From contig JAEHOE010000075.1 of NCBI GenBank assembly GCA_016858145.1, forward strand, positions 434,001 through 498,000: a stretch of 64,000 bases of DNA, written 5' to 3'. This DNA comes from Edaphochlamys debaryana. Its lineage: Eukaryota; Chlorophyta; Chlorophyceae; Chlamydomonadales. This document shows positions 22,295-33,882 of the stretch, one piece after another (within the stretch, counting starts at the first letter, position 1; every line of letters begins with the position of its first letter). The notes under the pieces are model-generated. The model saw only the letters and a program-made list of their open reading frames with translations, searched no databases and was not told the DNA's origin. Made by a program: the position numbers and the translations under genes.

Positions 22295-25200
22295 ATGGAG
22301 GTTGTGACAATATCGCTCAGCGTTCTGGTCGTCGTGTGGGGAGTGGCGTTCCTGGCCGGCATGATGAAAGGCAATTCGGCCCGCGAGAGCGACGAAAAGC
22401 GCAAGGCGGAGCTGGTAAGTCTATATTATAATCTACACACGGAGCGCTTGGGCTTGGAGCGCGGGGATGATTAATGTGTTCACAGCCCCCGCGACCGTCG
22501 ACGCATAACCTTCGGGGGCCCGACTCGGCCGCCGCCACCTCCAGAGCAGACTTTCCCCACGAATCCTCTTTCCCTGACCTTCCTTTCACGCAGGGGCTAG
22601 GCAGAGACGACAAAGTTCCATTGGTAAGCCAGCTAAATTAGGAGGCACCTCAGGTCTGGCACAATGCACGATGCCACGATGCCTCGCCTGCCGTGGCGGG
22701 CCTGCTGCGGCCTATCTATAGCTCGAGAGTTGGCCGCTGCACATGCGATTCCCACCACGTCCCCTGTCCGTCAACCTCACAGCACGCCACGAAGCAATGC
22801 CCCCTTCACACCTGCTGAACCCCAACCCCGCCATCCGCGCGCAGGGCTACGAGAACAGCTTCCTCGCCTCCCTGGGCTTCGTGGGCGGCGTATTCGGCAT
22901 GCTGACGCTGCACGTGCTCCTCATCGTGGACCTCATTACGGCGGCCTACAACGGAGCGACGCCCAGCGTGCCCGCCCCGCCGCCGCTGCTGCCGTTCCCC
23001 CCCCTGCCGCCTCAGCCCCCGCTGCTTCCCAACCCTCCCGGCATTCCCCTGCTGCCCAGCCCGCCGCCGTTGATGCCGCTGCCCCCGTCGCCCTTTCCCC
23101 CGTCGCCACCACGCCCAGGACCTGCGTTCCCGCCCACTCCTCCATCTCCGCCCTTTCCCCTTCGACGGCCGCCCAGCCCGCTCCCGCCCAGGCCATCCCC
23201 TCCGTCCCCTGGCCCCTCGGCCCCGCTTTCACCCCGTCCGTTTAAGCCCCCCGGCTGGCCGCCGCGCCCCCCGCGCCGGCACCCGCGCCAGCCTCGCCAG
23301 CCCCCAGGGCCACCCCCGGCCCCTTCCCCACCCACGGCCTACGACCAGGCGGCTGAGAGTGAAACGTACGTCGAAATCGTCATCATGTTCGCGTACTGCT
23401 GGATCATCGTGTCGGCGGGCTGTGCATCCGTACTGATCCTGCAGTACTATGCGGAAGCCCTCCAGGAGCACCTCGGCACGTGAGCGGGGTTGGGCACCAT
23501 AATGACGGGCAACTTGGTAGCCAGCAAAGCGGGGCTGGGCATGTTTGCGACCTGCAGGCTGCTGAAATAAAGTGCTCACATGCCCACAACAAGAGGCCTG
23601 GGAGCGTCCAGTACGGGGCGGGGACCTGAATGCACGCACCAGCGCCTGCTTCCCCCCACTCCCTGCTTCCTTCGGCAGCCCCATCCGTGCCCCAACCGCT
23701 TACCCCTCGCCCCCCACTGTCTCCCAGTGCCGCATGCGGAGGATTCATGGCTCGCCGGTTCGAGAACTGTGGCCGCTGGTGAGTGCGCGGGGGCCAGGGG
23801 GGTGGGGGGGTTGTCGTTGGCCTCAAGTGAGCCCATGAGGGCCCGCCCTCCACTGTACAGTACAGGCCCGCTAGGTAGGGCACGCATGTGGGCCCAAAGC
23901 CGGGGAGGAGGTCCGACATGCTGCTCGGCCTCCGCCTGCCTGGCCGTGTCCCCCATGGGCGGTGCGCGCTCTTGACGCCCCACACACCTCCATCCCGCAC
24001 CCCGCCGGCGCCCCCGCCGCACGGACGCAGCAACGACTGCTGCTACTCGGGCGCCTGCGCGTGCCACCTGGCGTGCGCCAGCCTGCTGTGCCTCATGCCG
24101 CTGTGATCGGACGTGTACGTGGGCTACCACATCCTGCGCCTGTGGTGGGGCACGTGCCGCGTCAGGGAGGTGAGACTGGGGGGGAGGGGGGTCGATCGAG
24201 GGCCCCGCTTTTGCCCTACGAGGCTACGACCGACCTCCCGAGCCGCACCTGCCCCCCAGGCTCTGGCCCAGTGCCGAACGGGCCTCATGGGCTGCCTGCT
24301 GTGCTGCGGCAAATGCCGATCCGATGACGTGAGTGAGCGGGCGGGCGGGGAGGAGGCAAGCGCGCTCCCGCACATGACAACCGACCGGGCCTGCCCAGTC
24401 CCAATCTTCCTGTTGCACCCCTGCCACCCGCGTCTGGCGCTCCGCCCACTCTGTCGTCGTGCTGTGTCACAAGTGTGGGCCCCCCCTGTGTGCGCTGCGC
24501 TGCGCAGCTGAGCGGCTCCGAGGTGGCTGCCCTGCGCGCCGCCACTGTGCTGATGGAGGCGCGGGGCTCCGTCACCATGTGGCTGCAGTCGGTGCCGCTG
24601 CTGGTGGGGGGGTGGGGGCAGGGGGGGCGGGGCCCTGTGGGCTGCAGACAATGCAGTGCTGGTTGGGAGACAGGACGGAGGCTGCCGGGTCTGGAATGCC
24701 CTGCCCACATTATTGCGTGGGTGCAATGTGTGCATGCTGCACGTGGTACATGCGTCGCCCGACGGCCTGGGCACACGTACCTGCACCGTTCACACGCGGC
24801 GCAAATGCCCTCCCCGTGCTGCAGACCATCGCCGTCACGCTGCACGCCCAGGGCTACACGTCCACCTGGTCGTACCTCAAGACGCTGGGGATCACAGGGG
24901 CCATCATGGCTGGGTACCTGTGGGGGCAGGTGGGCGTGTATTTGGGGGGCCGCGGGGCGGCTGGGGGAGAAAGGCGGAGGGCAGGAGGCGTGCTGGGTCC
25001 GGGGCCCGCTAGGAATCGTGCCCAGCACTGCCTGCTTGAGCAGCTGCTCGCTCGTCCTTGTCGGCCAACGCGTGACACGGGGTCTACCAGCTGGAGCCCT
25101 CACCTGCTTGCACGGTGCATGTGTGCACCGGCACCTACCTACGATGCCCGGCGACGCCCCCCCCCCACCGTGTGTGCTGCTGCGCAGGGCCAGCACATCG

Positions 25201-25864
25201 GCAGGTACTACAGCCCCTACCGCTGCAGTCCCAACGACAGGTGCGATGCCGGTACCGTACGCGCGCGGCCCCCTCGCCGGCCAGCAGGAGGGTGCCGTAC
25301 CTTGTTCGGTCTGCCCGGCAAGACCGCTCTCCTCCCCCTGCCCCCTGCCCGGTGCCCCCCGCCCGCTCCCCCCACCGGCACCCCCGTCCCAGGGAGGAGC
25401 TGCCCCCCACGGGCCCCCGGCGCCACGTCATGGTGGCCCTCCTCATGTGCCTCGCCCTGGGCCTGCTGTCCGCCTCCATGGTGGCCGCCGCCCCCGCCTG
25501 GGTGCACGACGACGGCGGCTTCGTGCTGGCCTACTGGCTGGCCTTCCTCGGGGTGCCCCTGGCCAGCCCGCTCGTCTACCCGCTGTGCCGCCGCCGCTGC
25601 GGCTGCCCCGACTTCAACAACCAGCTGGCGGACCACGTGGAGGGCGCGGGCGGGGGCGGGGGAGGGGGTAAGGGCAAGGCCGAGGACGGGGGTAGGGGTG
25701 GCGGCGACGGAAAAGGCGGGGGAGGCGGGGGCGGAGGAGCAGGGGGGGCAGGGGCAGGAGGAGCATGGGGAGGAGGCTGGTTGCTTCCGGCCCCGGGGCG
25801 CACCCGGGTGGCGCCGGCTCCGCAGGGCATGGAGCGGGGGGGCGGGGGGGCGGAGCGGGGCTGA
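22295..25864 (+). CDS. Polytopic membrane protein with Pro-rich loop; one in-frame TGA
   Basis: Exons in continuous phase: 22295-22414, 22594-22623, 22845-23479, 23728-23778, 24031-24169, 24260-24328, 24508-24603, 24825-24929, 25188-25240 and 25393-25864; about 590 aa. TM helices are seen at VVTISLSVLVVVWGVAFLAG, FVGGVFGMLTLHVLLIVDL, VIMFAYCWIIVSAGCASVL, LACASLLCLM, near MWLQSVPLLTIAVTL and in two helices of the last exon. Between helices 2 and 3 lies ~120 residues of PPSP/PPxP-rich sequence, like hydroxyproline-rich algal linkers. A Cys-rich loop (CNDCCYSGACACH) and CLLCCGKC follow. The last ~70 residues are Gly-rich. Codon 24104-24106 is TGA in an otherwise open exon (LMPL[TGA]SDVYVGYH). 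Alternatively a short 253-aa form stops at 23481-23483, with an AATAAA at 23566. I do not recognise the family. Confidence 0.6.
23566..23571 (+). promoter_or_regulatory. Possible AATAAA polyadenylation signal
   Basis: Lies 83 bases after the TGA that overlaps the intron 3 donor, so it could end a short isoform of the polytopic membrane protein. Confidence 0.35.
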
Positions 25865-26408
25865 GCGCTGGGGTGGGGAGGGGCGGGGGGGGGGGCATGG
25901 GGGAGCCTGGGTTGCGGAGAAGGGGCCGGGAGCAGGGCCGAGAGCTGCATCCACACTGGCCGTTACGGCGGTGACCGCCGCTTCCCTCCTTCATGCAGCG
26001 CATGATGCCAAATCATGGTCAACTCATACATACTTCACTGTAGGCTCGCGCACCGAGCAAGCACGCGTCGCGCCCTGCGTCGCGACGACCGCAATACCCG
26101 CGCGCCAGGCAGTGGCCAGCCTCACGACGCCACAGGCCAACACAGGCCAGCGATAGCAGGCGCGTAAGGCTCTCCACGTAGCCGTGTTTAGTCTAATCAG
26201 GGCGGTAGGCGCCGCGACACCGGAAAGTCGCTGTCGGCGTGCCCTGGGCGCTCCGGCTCAGCCTCCCCCCCCGGGCCCGCCCCTCCCCGTCGCCACCTGC
26301 AGCGCAGCTCCCGGCCAGAGATAGCGGGCCCAATTGCCCTCACCCCCCTAAATTTCCATGCCTCCTGATTCACTATCATTGCCGGAAGAAGGGCCAGCGT
26401 GAGCGGCC
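25865..26408. other. Intergenic, no gene recognised
   Basis: Between two plus-strand genes. The middle part (26000-26400) is less GC-rich and probably holds the next promoter. Confidence 0.5.
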
Positions 26409-28535
26409 ATGCCATCGGGCCAGCCCGGGGGCCGGCGCCCCCGCCGCCCTCCCCGGCCCTGCTCCCGCCGCCTCGACGGCCCTGAGCCGCCCCGCCCCGA
26501 GGGAGCCGCGGCACCGCCCCCTGCAGCCCCCGACCCCACAACGGCCTCAGCCGCACTCGTGCAGGCGGCGGTGGCGGAGGTGCTGGGCAACGCCTGTCGC
26601 CTGGGGGTGGCGTGGGGCTTGGGCTCCGGAGAGGGTGGCTCGGGGCAGGCGGTGCGCCAGCTGCCGGCAGCTGTTGGCGGGGGCAGCAGCAGTGACGTTG
26701 AGGGGGAATCCAAGCTGCCGAGGCGCCCAACGGTGTTCTGGAAACCGCACGAACAGGAGGCAAGGGGGGCCTGGGGGCAGGGCCGGCCAGGGAGCGCCCT
26801 TGTCAGGATAGGCTGGGCCGGGGGCTAGGACTGAAGCCCAACTGCTCGGCCAGTCTTCTACCCGCACCAGCTCGTCCCTTTGACCCCCCCTCACTCCTTG
26901 CCTCAGGCTGCGGTGGCGCTGGTGGGGTCGCTGAGCCCCGGCCAGCCCCTGGCGAGGGGAGACCTGGACCGGCTGCTGAGGGAGCTGGGTGGGTGGGGTT
27001 TGGCAGGGGAAAGGTTGGGAGTGATTACTGCTAAGCGGGATCGCGTCGGGGGAGGTAGGGGCGAGGAGGGTTGACCGGGTCCCGACGAGCATCAGCGCGG
27101 GGCAGGGGGACTTCCTTGCGGGGGGAGAGGCGTTCTGAGGGGGCTCAGTTGAGGCTCATTCTTAGGGCCACGCCCGTGCTCTCATGCGCGCAGGCTGGCC
27201 GCTGCAGGGGTACCCACGCGTCAAAGCGAGGCTCAAAGTGAGGGTGAAGGATGTAGCCTGAGGCGAAGCCGGGGGATGGATGGCAGCAAGGGACACGTGG
27301 CGGAGGGGGAGGGCGAGGGGGACAACGCAACAAGCCTTGGGCCCGCAGCAGCACTCTCCTTGCAACCCTGACTCGTCCAGGTGTGCCAGCTGCGGGCGGC
27401 GGTGGCGCACGGAGAGGACCTGAGTGAGCGTGAGTTGACGGGATGGGGGCGGACTCAGGGACGGAGCAGGGGCAGAACAGGTTTCTCACCACGTCACCCT
27501 GGCGATGTATCAATCCCTGTTGCCGCAGTGCTCAAACCCGCCACCCAGCGCCAGGCATTCACTCGCACGCGGAGCAACACGTGGGAGGTGGGCAAGCATC
27601 CTTTCCCTCCGCCTTGCTACCGACATGATCCCTCAGCTTCTCGAATCCCTCAGGACTGGTGCCGTGATGCGTTCCTGGCGATGCCGGGACACAAGGTGGG
27701 CCGCAGGCGGGGAGGGGCGTTGGCTGGACTCTGAAGATGTGCGCGACGACCACCAGTACTCGCCCCACGCCCCACAGGGCACGGCTGAGGATGTGTGCGC
27801 TCACCTGCTGGCCACCCCCCGCATCGCATCCCGCCTGGACATGCGGTGGCTGGGGCCTGGGAGGTTGGCGGTGGCCGCACGGCTGCACGGCGTGCGGCCG
27901 TGCCCCCCCCCCCCGCCTCCCGCCCTAAACTCCATGCCGTCCCACCCCGCCCCTTGCGCCCCAGGCCGTCGCCCTACAACCACCGCACATTCCCCCGCTG
28001 GAGGAGCCAGGTGTTCAAGGCGCTCGGCCGGTGGGGCCGCCAGCAGGGCCGCGGGCGTGCACGGCGAGGGGGCAGCCTGGGTCCTCGTGTCGCAGCACTC
28101 GTCGCACCTCCCACCGCAACAAGCGTGTCGCCCTGAGCCTAGGCTTTAGGACCCACGCACTTCCTCAGCACGCCACCGGCCGCTTCAAGCGCCTCGCTCT
28201 CAGTCTAGGCCCCCTGCCGCGTACCCACCCGCAGCCTGGAGGGCCTGGTCAAGACGGGCGCCAAGGCCGGGGGCCTGCACGTGTACCGCTACCAGCAGGC
28301 AAGCGGGCGGATGCAGCTGGGGAGCTGACACTGTGGGGACGTGCCGGTGCCGAGGGGACCAGGGCGGGAAGCACGGGGGGGAGCCCTGTGGGCCCGTATG
28401 ATGTGGTCCCTCCCTGGTGCTTGCCCTCAGCCTCCCACAGCACAGGAGGCGTGCGAGGGAGCTGGGCCGCAGGGCGCTGAGGCAAGGGCCGGCGCTGCCC
28501 AGGCGCGGCGCAAGCGCCGCCGCGGCCCCGACTGA
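26409..28535 (+). CDS. Basic, probably nuclear protein with winged-helix-like C-terminal region
   Basis: Ten exons in agreeing phase: 26409-26759, 26907-26988, 27194-27237, 27381-27423, 27529-27587, 27654-27695, 27778-27863, 27965-28030, 28235-28298 and 28431-28535; about 313 aa. Exons 1 and 9 appear to use GC donors (GAG|GCAAGG, CAG|GCAAGC). The N-terminus is Pro/Arg-rich. A helical region (AAVALVGSLSPGQ, DLDRLLRELG) is followed by WEDWCRDAFLAM, AEDVCAHLLATPRI, YNHRTFPRWRSQVFKALG and LVKTGAKAGGLHVYRYQ. The last three pieces resemble helix-helix-wing order, and the final 'VKTG...GLHVYRY' looks like a wing. The tail ends in RRKRRRGPD, a possible nuclear localisation signal. The winged-helix reading is by eye; I cannot name the family. 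Confidence 0.6.
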
Positions 28536-29314
28536 CTGGCGACGGGGAGGCAGGCACGGGAGACAGATACCGGGGGCCTTCGCAGATGAGCCTCCCTAGG
28601 CGCAAGGGCGTGAATACCAGGATTTGGGAGACGGGGAGGAGGTATGTGTGCTGCCTGATAGCGGTCAGCTGAGGGTGCTATCTAGCGGGCTGTGCCATTT
28701 GGTGCGTGAGCGGCAGCATGGGCCCGTGGCGACGGAGGCAGTTCGGCATCCGGCAGTTGAGCTGCGGGGCCGCGCGGGTGGGCACATGAGATCTGGTGGC
28801 GGTGTCAAGGCTCTCAACTGGTGGTGCTGTGGTGAGCTGCCGGGGAGCTCTGAACTGGATCACCTGGCGGAGGTGCCCGTTGGGGGTGTGCGGGGGCATC
28901 ACAGGCGAAGCGCGTATAATTTCGGGCTGGAGGGTGCTGGGCGCCGCGGTAGGCGCCAGGAATGTGGGGCGGTGGGGCGTGGGGCGGTGGTGCGGTGGTG
29001 GGGCAGTGCGATGGGGGCACGCTGCCGGGGCATGCTGCATGTCCCCGGCTACTCCACTCGACCACATTGCTGCTGTGGCATCTGATCACAGTGCGACCGC
29101 CTGCGCACACGTTGAACCACACGGGCGTTGCACGCACTCGCTCACCCGAAACTTCTACCGCCGCTGTAACAGTCGCTAGTTAGTGCATAAATAGCTCCAA
29201 TATTGCCTTCAAGGTCATAAAAAGAGTTGATCGCGCACAGTGTCTCGCGAGGCGATTGCCGGTAGTTGCAGCTTTGGCTGAAGCCGCAGGCCTGTTTGCC
29301 AGCGGCGTAGAGCC
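28536..29314. other. Intergenic / promoter region of the calcineurin-B-like gene
   Basis: No convincing ORF. The last ~150 bases before the next start are AT-richer. Confidence 0.5.
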
Positions 29315-30780
29315 ATGGGTCAGGTGGGAGCTCGCGCGATCACGATGGCGTCTACACGCCAAAGGAGGGGCGCATCGCAACCGGACGCCCTGCCCGCTGC
29401 AGGCCGCGAGCGGGGGCCTGACACAGAGCGACGTGGATGAAGTGATCGCGGCGTCCAAGGGCGTGTGTGAGTGGGGTGCGGCTCCGGGGGACCACCAGGC
29501 GCTGGCGGGGCTGGGGAGCCAGCCCTTCGTGCCCGGCACCCGCGTTCTCGCCACAGCCCTTTCCCGCGGCACCCCGACCCCCTCCCCCGTAAACCCTCCC
29601 CCCCTCCCCCCAGTCAACCAGGCGGAGATCGAGTCGCTGTACAAGCGCTTCCGCTCTCTGGACCGCGGGCGCAAGGGCTACATCTCGCCCGAGGAGTTCC
29701 TGTCCATCCCGGAGCTGTCCATCAACCCGGTGGCCCAGCGCCTGGTGCGCTGCTGCGAGTGCCCCAACTTCACGGACTTCGTGAGGCTGGTGGCGCCCTT
29801 CAGGTGGGGCCGGGAGGGGGGGGCAAGGGAGGGGGCAGGGGGTTGGGGGGCAGATTATGGGCCAGGCCGGCCAAGCACGCGCGGCCGTGGCCAGGGCTGA
29901 ATTCAGCGCCGCTTTCTCCACAGCATGGGCGTGCGGTGGTGGCTCTTCCCAGACCGCTTGGGGGGACGGCAGGGGGCACGGCAGGGGGGGTACACGGGCC
30001 CGGCTGGCCAAGCACGGGCGGCCGTGAGGGGAGTATGGTTAGCATGGGAGTGTGGTCATGGCCCTTCTCACCGTTCCCAGCCCGTGTGCTGATCCCTTCC
30101 GCCTTTCCCCCCCTCTCTCGCTCTCCCCCTCTCCTCCCTCCCCCCCCAGCCCCCGTGCCTCCCGCGACGACCGCCTGGCCTTCATGTTCTCCGTGTACGA
30201 CGTGGACGGAGACGGTGGGGGGGCGGGGGGAGGGGGGGCGGAAGGGGCAGGCCAGTGCAATGTGGGAAGGTGGAGAGACGACGACCGGGAAGTGGACGGT
30301 GGTCAAGCCAAGTCACGGGGTTGAATGATGTTGTCCACCTCCTCGCCCCCCTCCCCCCCTCCCCCCTCCCCCCTCCCCCCCAGGCTTCATCTCCCGCGAG
30401 GACATGGGCATGATGCTCAAGCAGCTGGCGGGCAGCTCCCTGGCGGAGGAGGACCGGCAGGAGGTCATCACGCAGGTGGGGGTATTGGGGGTGGGGGTGG
30501 GGGGGACGGGGGCGCAGCTGGCTCGGCGGCCGACGTGGCGGAGCGGAAGGGGTTACGCTGTCGCAATGGCCGGGGTCCAACAGGGATGGGCAGGATGCGT
30601 GTGGATCTGCCCCCTCTCTCACCTCAACCTCGCCCTAAACAGATGCCCGCCCTCCCCCCTACTCCCCAGGTGCTGGCGCTGGCCGGCGGTGCTGAGCGGC
30701 TGGACCTGCCGGGCTTCAAGGCGGCGCTGGCCTCCGCCGACCTCAGCAACATGGTGGTGGAGGTGGGGGTGGACCTGTGA
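29315..30780 (+). CDS. Calcineurin B-like / CHP-like EF-hand protein, N-myristoylation motif
   Basis: Six exons: 29315-29323, 29403-29466, 29614-29803, 30150-30214, 30384-30475 and 30670-30780; about 176 aa. The first exon is ATG GGT CAG, giving MGQAASGG, an N-myristoylation consensus as in calcineurin B. EF-hand 1 is degenerate (DRGRKGYISPEE). YKRFRSLDRG and IPELSINPVAQRLV are calcineurin B/CHP signatures. EF-hand 2 has lost its loop (CCECPNFTDF). EF-hand 3 is canonical (DVDGDGFISRED). EF-hand 4 lacks acidic ligands (LAGGAERLDLPGF). The tail NMVVEVGVDL resembles the MVVDV end of calcineurin B. It probably regulates a phosphatase or transporter at a membrane. With only one clear Ca site it may be CHP-like rather than a true calcineurin B. 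Confidence 0.88.
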
Positions 30781-31863
30781 GGGTGGGGGGGGGGGGAGGC
30801 CGGGAGACTGGCCTGAGAGGGATGGTGTTTGAGGATTGCTTGGGTGGATGGGTTTGGGAGAGACGAGAGAGGAGACACAGAGGGCAGAGGAAGAGGGCGT
30901 GGGAAGTGGGGTCAGCCCGGCCGGAAGAAGGGGGTCACGGGCTCCTCTGGTTGCGCGTTCGGAGGGAGGGGAGGGGGCGCCGTGACGGGATGCAGGAGGT
31001 GATGCAGAGCTCGGGGTGGCTACGCGAGAGGGCTGAGGACGATCAAGATGGGTCTTCTACGCCGCTTGAGCAACGACAGCATGGCTTGGATGCTTGTTTG
31101 GGTGCTGCCGCTGTGATGGCGAAGGTCTACCGTGTCGGGTTGCGGCGGTTCGGGGGGGCTGTGGCCAAAAGGGTCAGCTTGCGGCGTACCGCTATGTTAC
31201 ACGGCGCCCCGCTGAGAGCTCACCCGGTGTGTTACCCCCAGTCCAGGCGCTGTGGCGCCACCATGACCCGCTCAGCCTCAACAGCGCCCCAGCCCATGGT
31301 CCAGCCCACCCCAGCTCAGGGGGGAGGGGGCACCAGCACAGACCCTGCCGTCGGGCCCAGCACAGCCCAACATGGTTGTAACACCAGGAGCAACCGCAAA
31401 CGCCGCTCTTAGCGCCCAGCGGCACGGTGAAGCCCGCTTCGTGCCTCCGCCAGCAGCCCAAGGCTGGCGACGGCCCCTCGGGCCGGACCACGGCCGACTG
31501 ACCCCAGCCACGAGCCACCGCACGCCAGCGCCCCGCTCCATTCCCAGGGCCCTCGCACGACCAGACCGCCTACGCGGTTCTTAGGCCGTGCGGCCCGCAG
31601 GGGCTGCGCAGCTCCGCATCTAACAACCGTCGCAGAGTCGCCAGCGCCCCCCTCCCTCTTGCTCGTCCCAACCCAGCGCCAATCCCACAGCAGCATCAGT
31701 GTCCACTCACAGTACGTGCGCCATCCTGCGTCGCTCACCGTTCATTCGTTCGCCTCTTGACGTTCCGCCTCACCCACCGCCCGCTCCTCACCGTCTCTTA
31801 ACCCCGGCCGCCTTCAAGCGCCGCTGCCCCCTCCTCCCCCCCCCCTTCCATCCACCTGGCCGC
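30781..31863. other. Intergenic, convergent 3' ends
   Basis: Between the EF-hand gene (+) and TMEM138-like gene (-). Several 70-210 codon ORFs lack recognisable content. Confidence 0.5.
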
Positions 31864-33882
31864 TCAGCTCCACCACTTCTTGCCGTCCCTCCTCGCCGCC
31901 CTCTTCCGCTCCCGCTCCTCCTCCCGCTCCTTGGCCGCCTTGTCCAGCCCCACCAGGTGCAGCGGGTCAAAGTACTTGGGGTTGAAGGCGGCGATGGAGG
32001 AGGCCACCGCCGCCACCCAGTACAGCAGCAGCACCGCGCGGTTGACCATCCACAGGGGCGTGTAGCCGGGCGCGTCCCACAGGTCCAGGTATGAGATGCG
32101 CCGGTACACCAGCACCTGCGGAGGGGGAAGGGGGTGGGGGAGGGGGGAAAGGACGGTGATGAGGGGTGGTTGGTTGGGCATGGCTGCCCTTCCCGAACCC
32201 CGCCGTCCCGGTTACAGTAACCTACACACCCCAACGCTCTCCTCAACGCCACCCGCCCCCAGCACCCTCTACCGCGCCCAGCACCCTCTCCTTCATCCCC
32301 CCCCTCCACGCCCTCCCCCCGCCCTAGCCCCTCCCACCGCCGAGTAGATGCGCACTGCCACGTACACGGCCAGCTCCAGCACGAAGAGGCCGTAGAAGAA
32401 GGCGAACTCGCGCAGGTACAGGTCGTAGCGGCCCAGCTGCACGTAGAGCGTGGAGGCGGTGAGCACGAAGAAGGCCATGGCGATGGCCAGCAGGATGCCG
32501 ACCTGGAAGCTGCGGGAGGGAGGGGGGGCGGGCAGGGTGGGGAGGGGGAGGCGGAGGGGGAGGAAAGTTGGGGAAGGTAGGGCAGTAGGGAGAGGCGCCT
32601 GGCCCATGACTGAAACGTCCGCCGGCCCATCTGCCAGCACCTACTGACGTGTGTTGGTGTCAGCTGAGTTTTGGGGAGCGCTTCACTCTTTTGCTGCGCT
32701 CAGGCCACCAAGTGGCTGGGAGACAATACCGGCGGACCACCCTTTCCTGCGAGTCTCAGGTGGCAGATTGACTGTGCAGGAGCCCCCAGGCGTCCTGGCC
32801 TTGATTGACGATGATTAAAGGCACAGCGGAATTAGTGGAATAGTACTGAGGGGGGCTCTACGGGCCCGACCCTAGCAACGTGGTGTGACGACCGAAAGTC
32901 AGTCACGTTGCGTGGGTGTCGGTGTGCAGGTGGCACACCCAGTAGGTGGCGCTCTCGCTCAACCCCTCCCCTTCTGGAGGCGGTTCCTGCTGTAACCATC
33001 GCATCCCTACTCGACGCCCCGCCCCTGCACAGCACCTCCTCCACCTCCCCCGCCCCCCCCCCCCTCCCAGTCCCTGGCTCACCAGTACACGATGACCTGC
33101 GTGAGCGGCGCCTGGATGTAGATGGGGTCTGTGTAGGCCAGCACGAAGGCGTGCGCCACCACCAGCAGGATGACGGCGGCCAGGCCGTAGCGCATGCGCC
33201 GCTGCAGGGTCTGGGGGTTGGGGAACATGACCTGGGGTGGGGAGGGTGGGCGGGGTGGGCGGGTGGGTTAGAAGGGGGAGAGGGAAGAGGAAGGGCAGGG
33301 CGCCGATTGGCAAGGCAGCTGTCGCTGCCCTGCCCTGCCCCACCTGGCCCCTGCCTGCCAAGCCTGCAAGACCGCACCCGCAAGGCACGGGCGCAAGGCT
33401 GCAGGACCTGGGGCCTCCTAACGCTGGGTAATCCCTCCAAGGGTCAACCCAGGCCAGCCATCGCTGCCTAGTCGCCGCCCCCGGCCTGCCTTGCGTGCAG
33501 CCGCCCCGCCCTCTACGCAGCCTCAGCGTAGGCACTGGCATGACAGGGCACCAACGTGTCCTCACAGGCGGCCAGGCCCCGCCCAGGCATGGCCACTAGA
33601 ATCCAGGACCTGTGGCCCCTTCCAGGGCCACAGCCCGCCTCTGGTGGCTCAACACTCACACCCGGCCCAGCCCCCGGCGCCCCCACAGCCCACACCCCGG
33701 CACCCGCCCGCGCGGCTCACGTCTATCAGGTCCCCCGACTCCGGCTTCACGGTGATGGCCTTGTGCAGCTGCACTTGCCGTACAGGCTCGTACATGGGAT
33801 TGTCCCATGCCTTCTTGGTGGTGTGCGGCCGGTCCGTGGCCAGCCGGAACAGCGTGTCCAGCACGGTCGGGACACGCGGCAT
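31864..33882 (-). CDS. Four-TM protein, TMEM138-like (putative ciliary)
   Basis: Four exons: 33882-33721, 33231-33083, 32509-32338 and 32115-31864; about 244 aa. An N-terminal soluble stretch of ~65 residues (MPRVPTVLDTLF...; KAWDNPMYEPVRQ) precedes TM1 (YGLAAVILLVVAHAFVLAYT). TM2 is VGILLAIAMAFFVLTAS, TM3 is EFAFFYGLFVLELAVYVAV, and TM4 is in NRAVLLLYWVAAVASSIAAF. A Lys/Arg/Glu-rich C-terminus ends KKWWS. The spacing TM2-TM3-LW...R..LLLYW...NPKYFDPL resembles animal TMEM138, a ciliary transition-zone/trafficking protein of about 162 aa; this one has a longer N-terminus and charged tail. The family call rests on my reading of that pattern and needs a profile search. Divergent from cytochrome c1. 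Confidence 0.7.

Noticed and set aside
25217..26003. Minus-strand ORFs opposite the membrane-protein last exon
   Set aside because: Compositional Pro/Ala/Arg strings opposite a Gly-rich coding tail.
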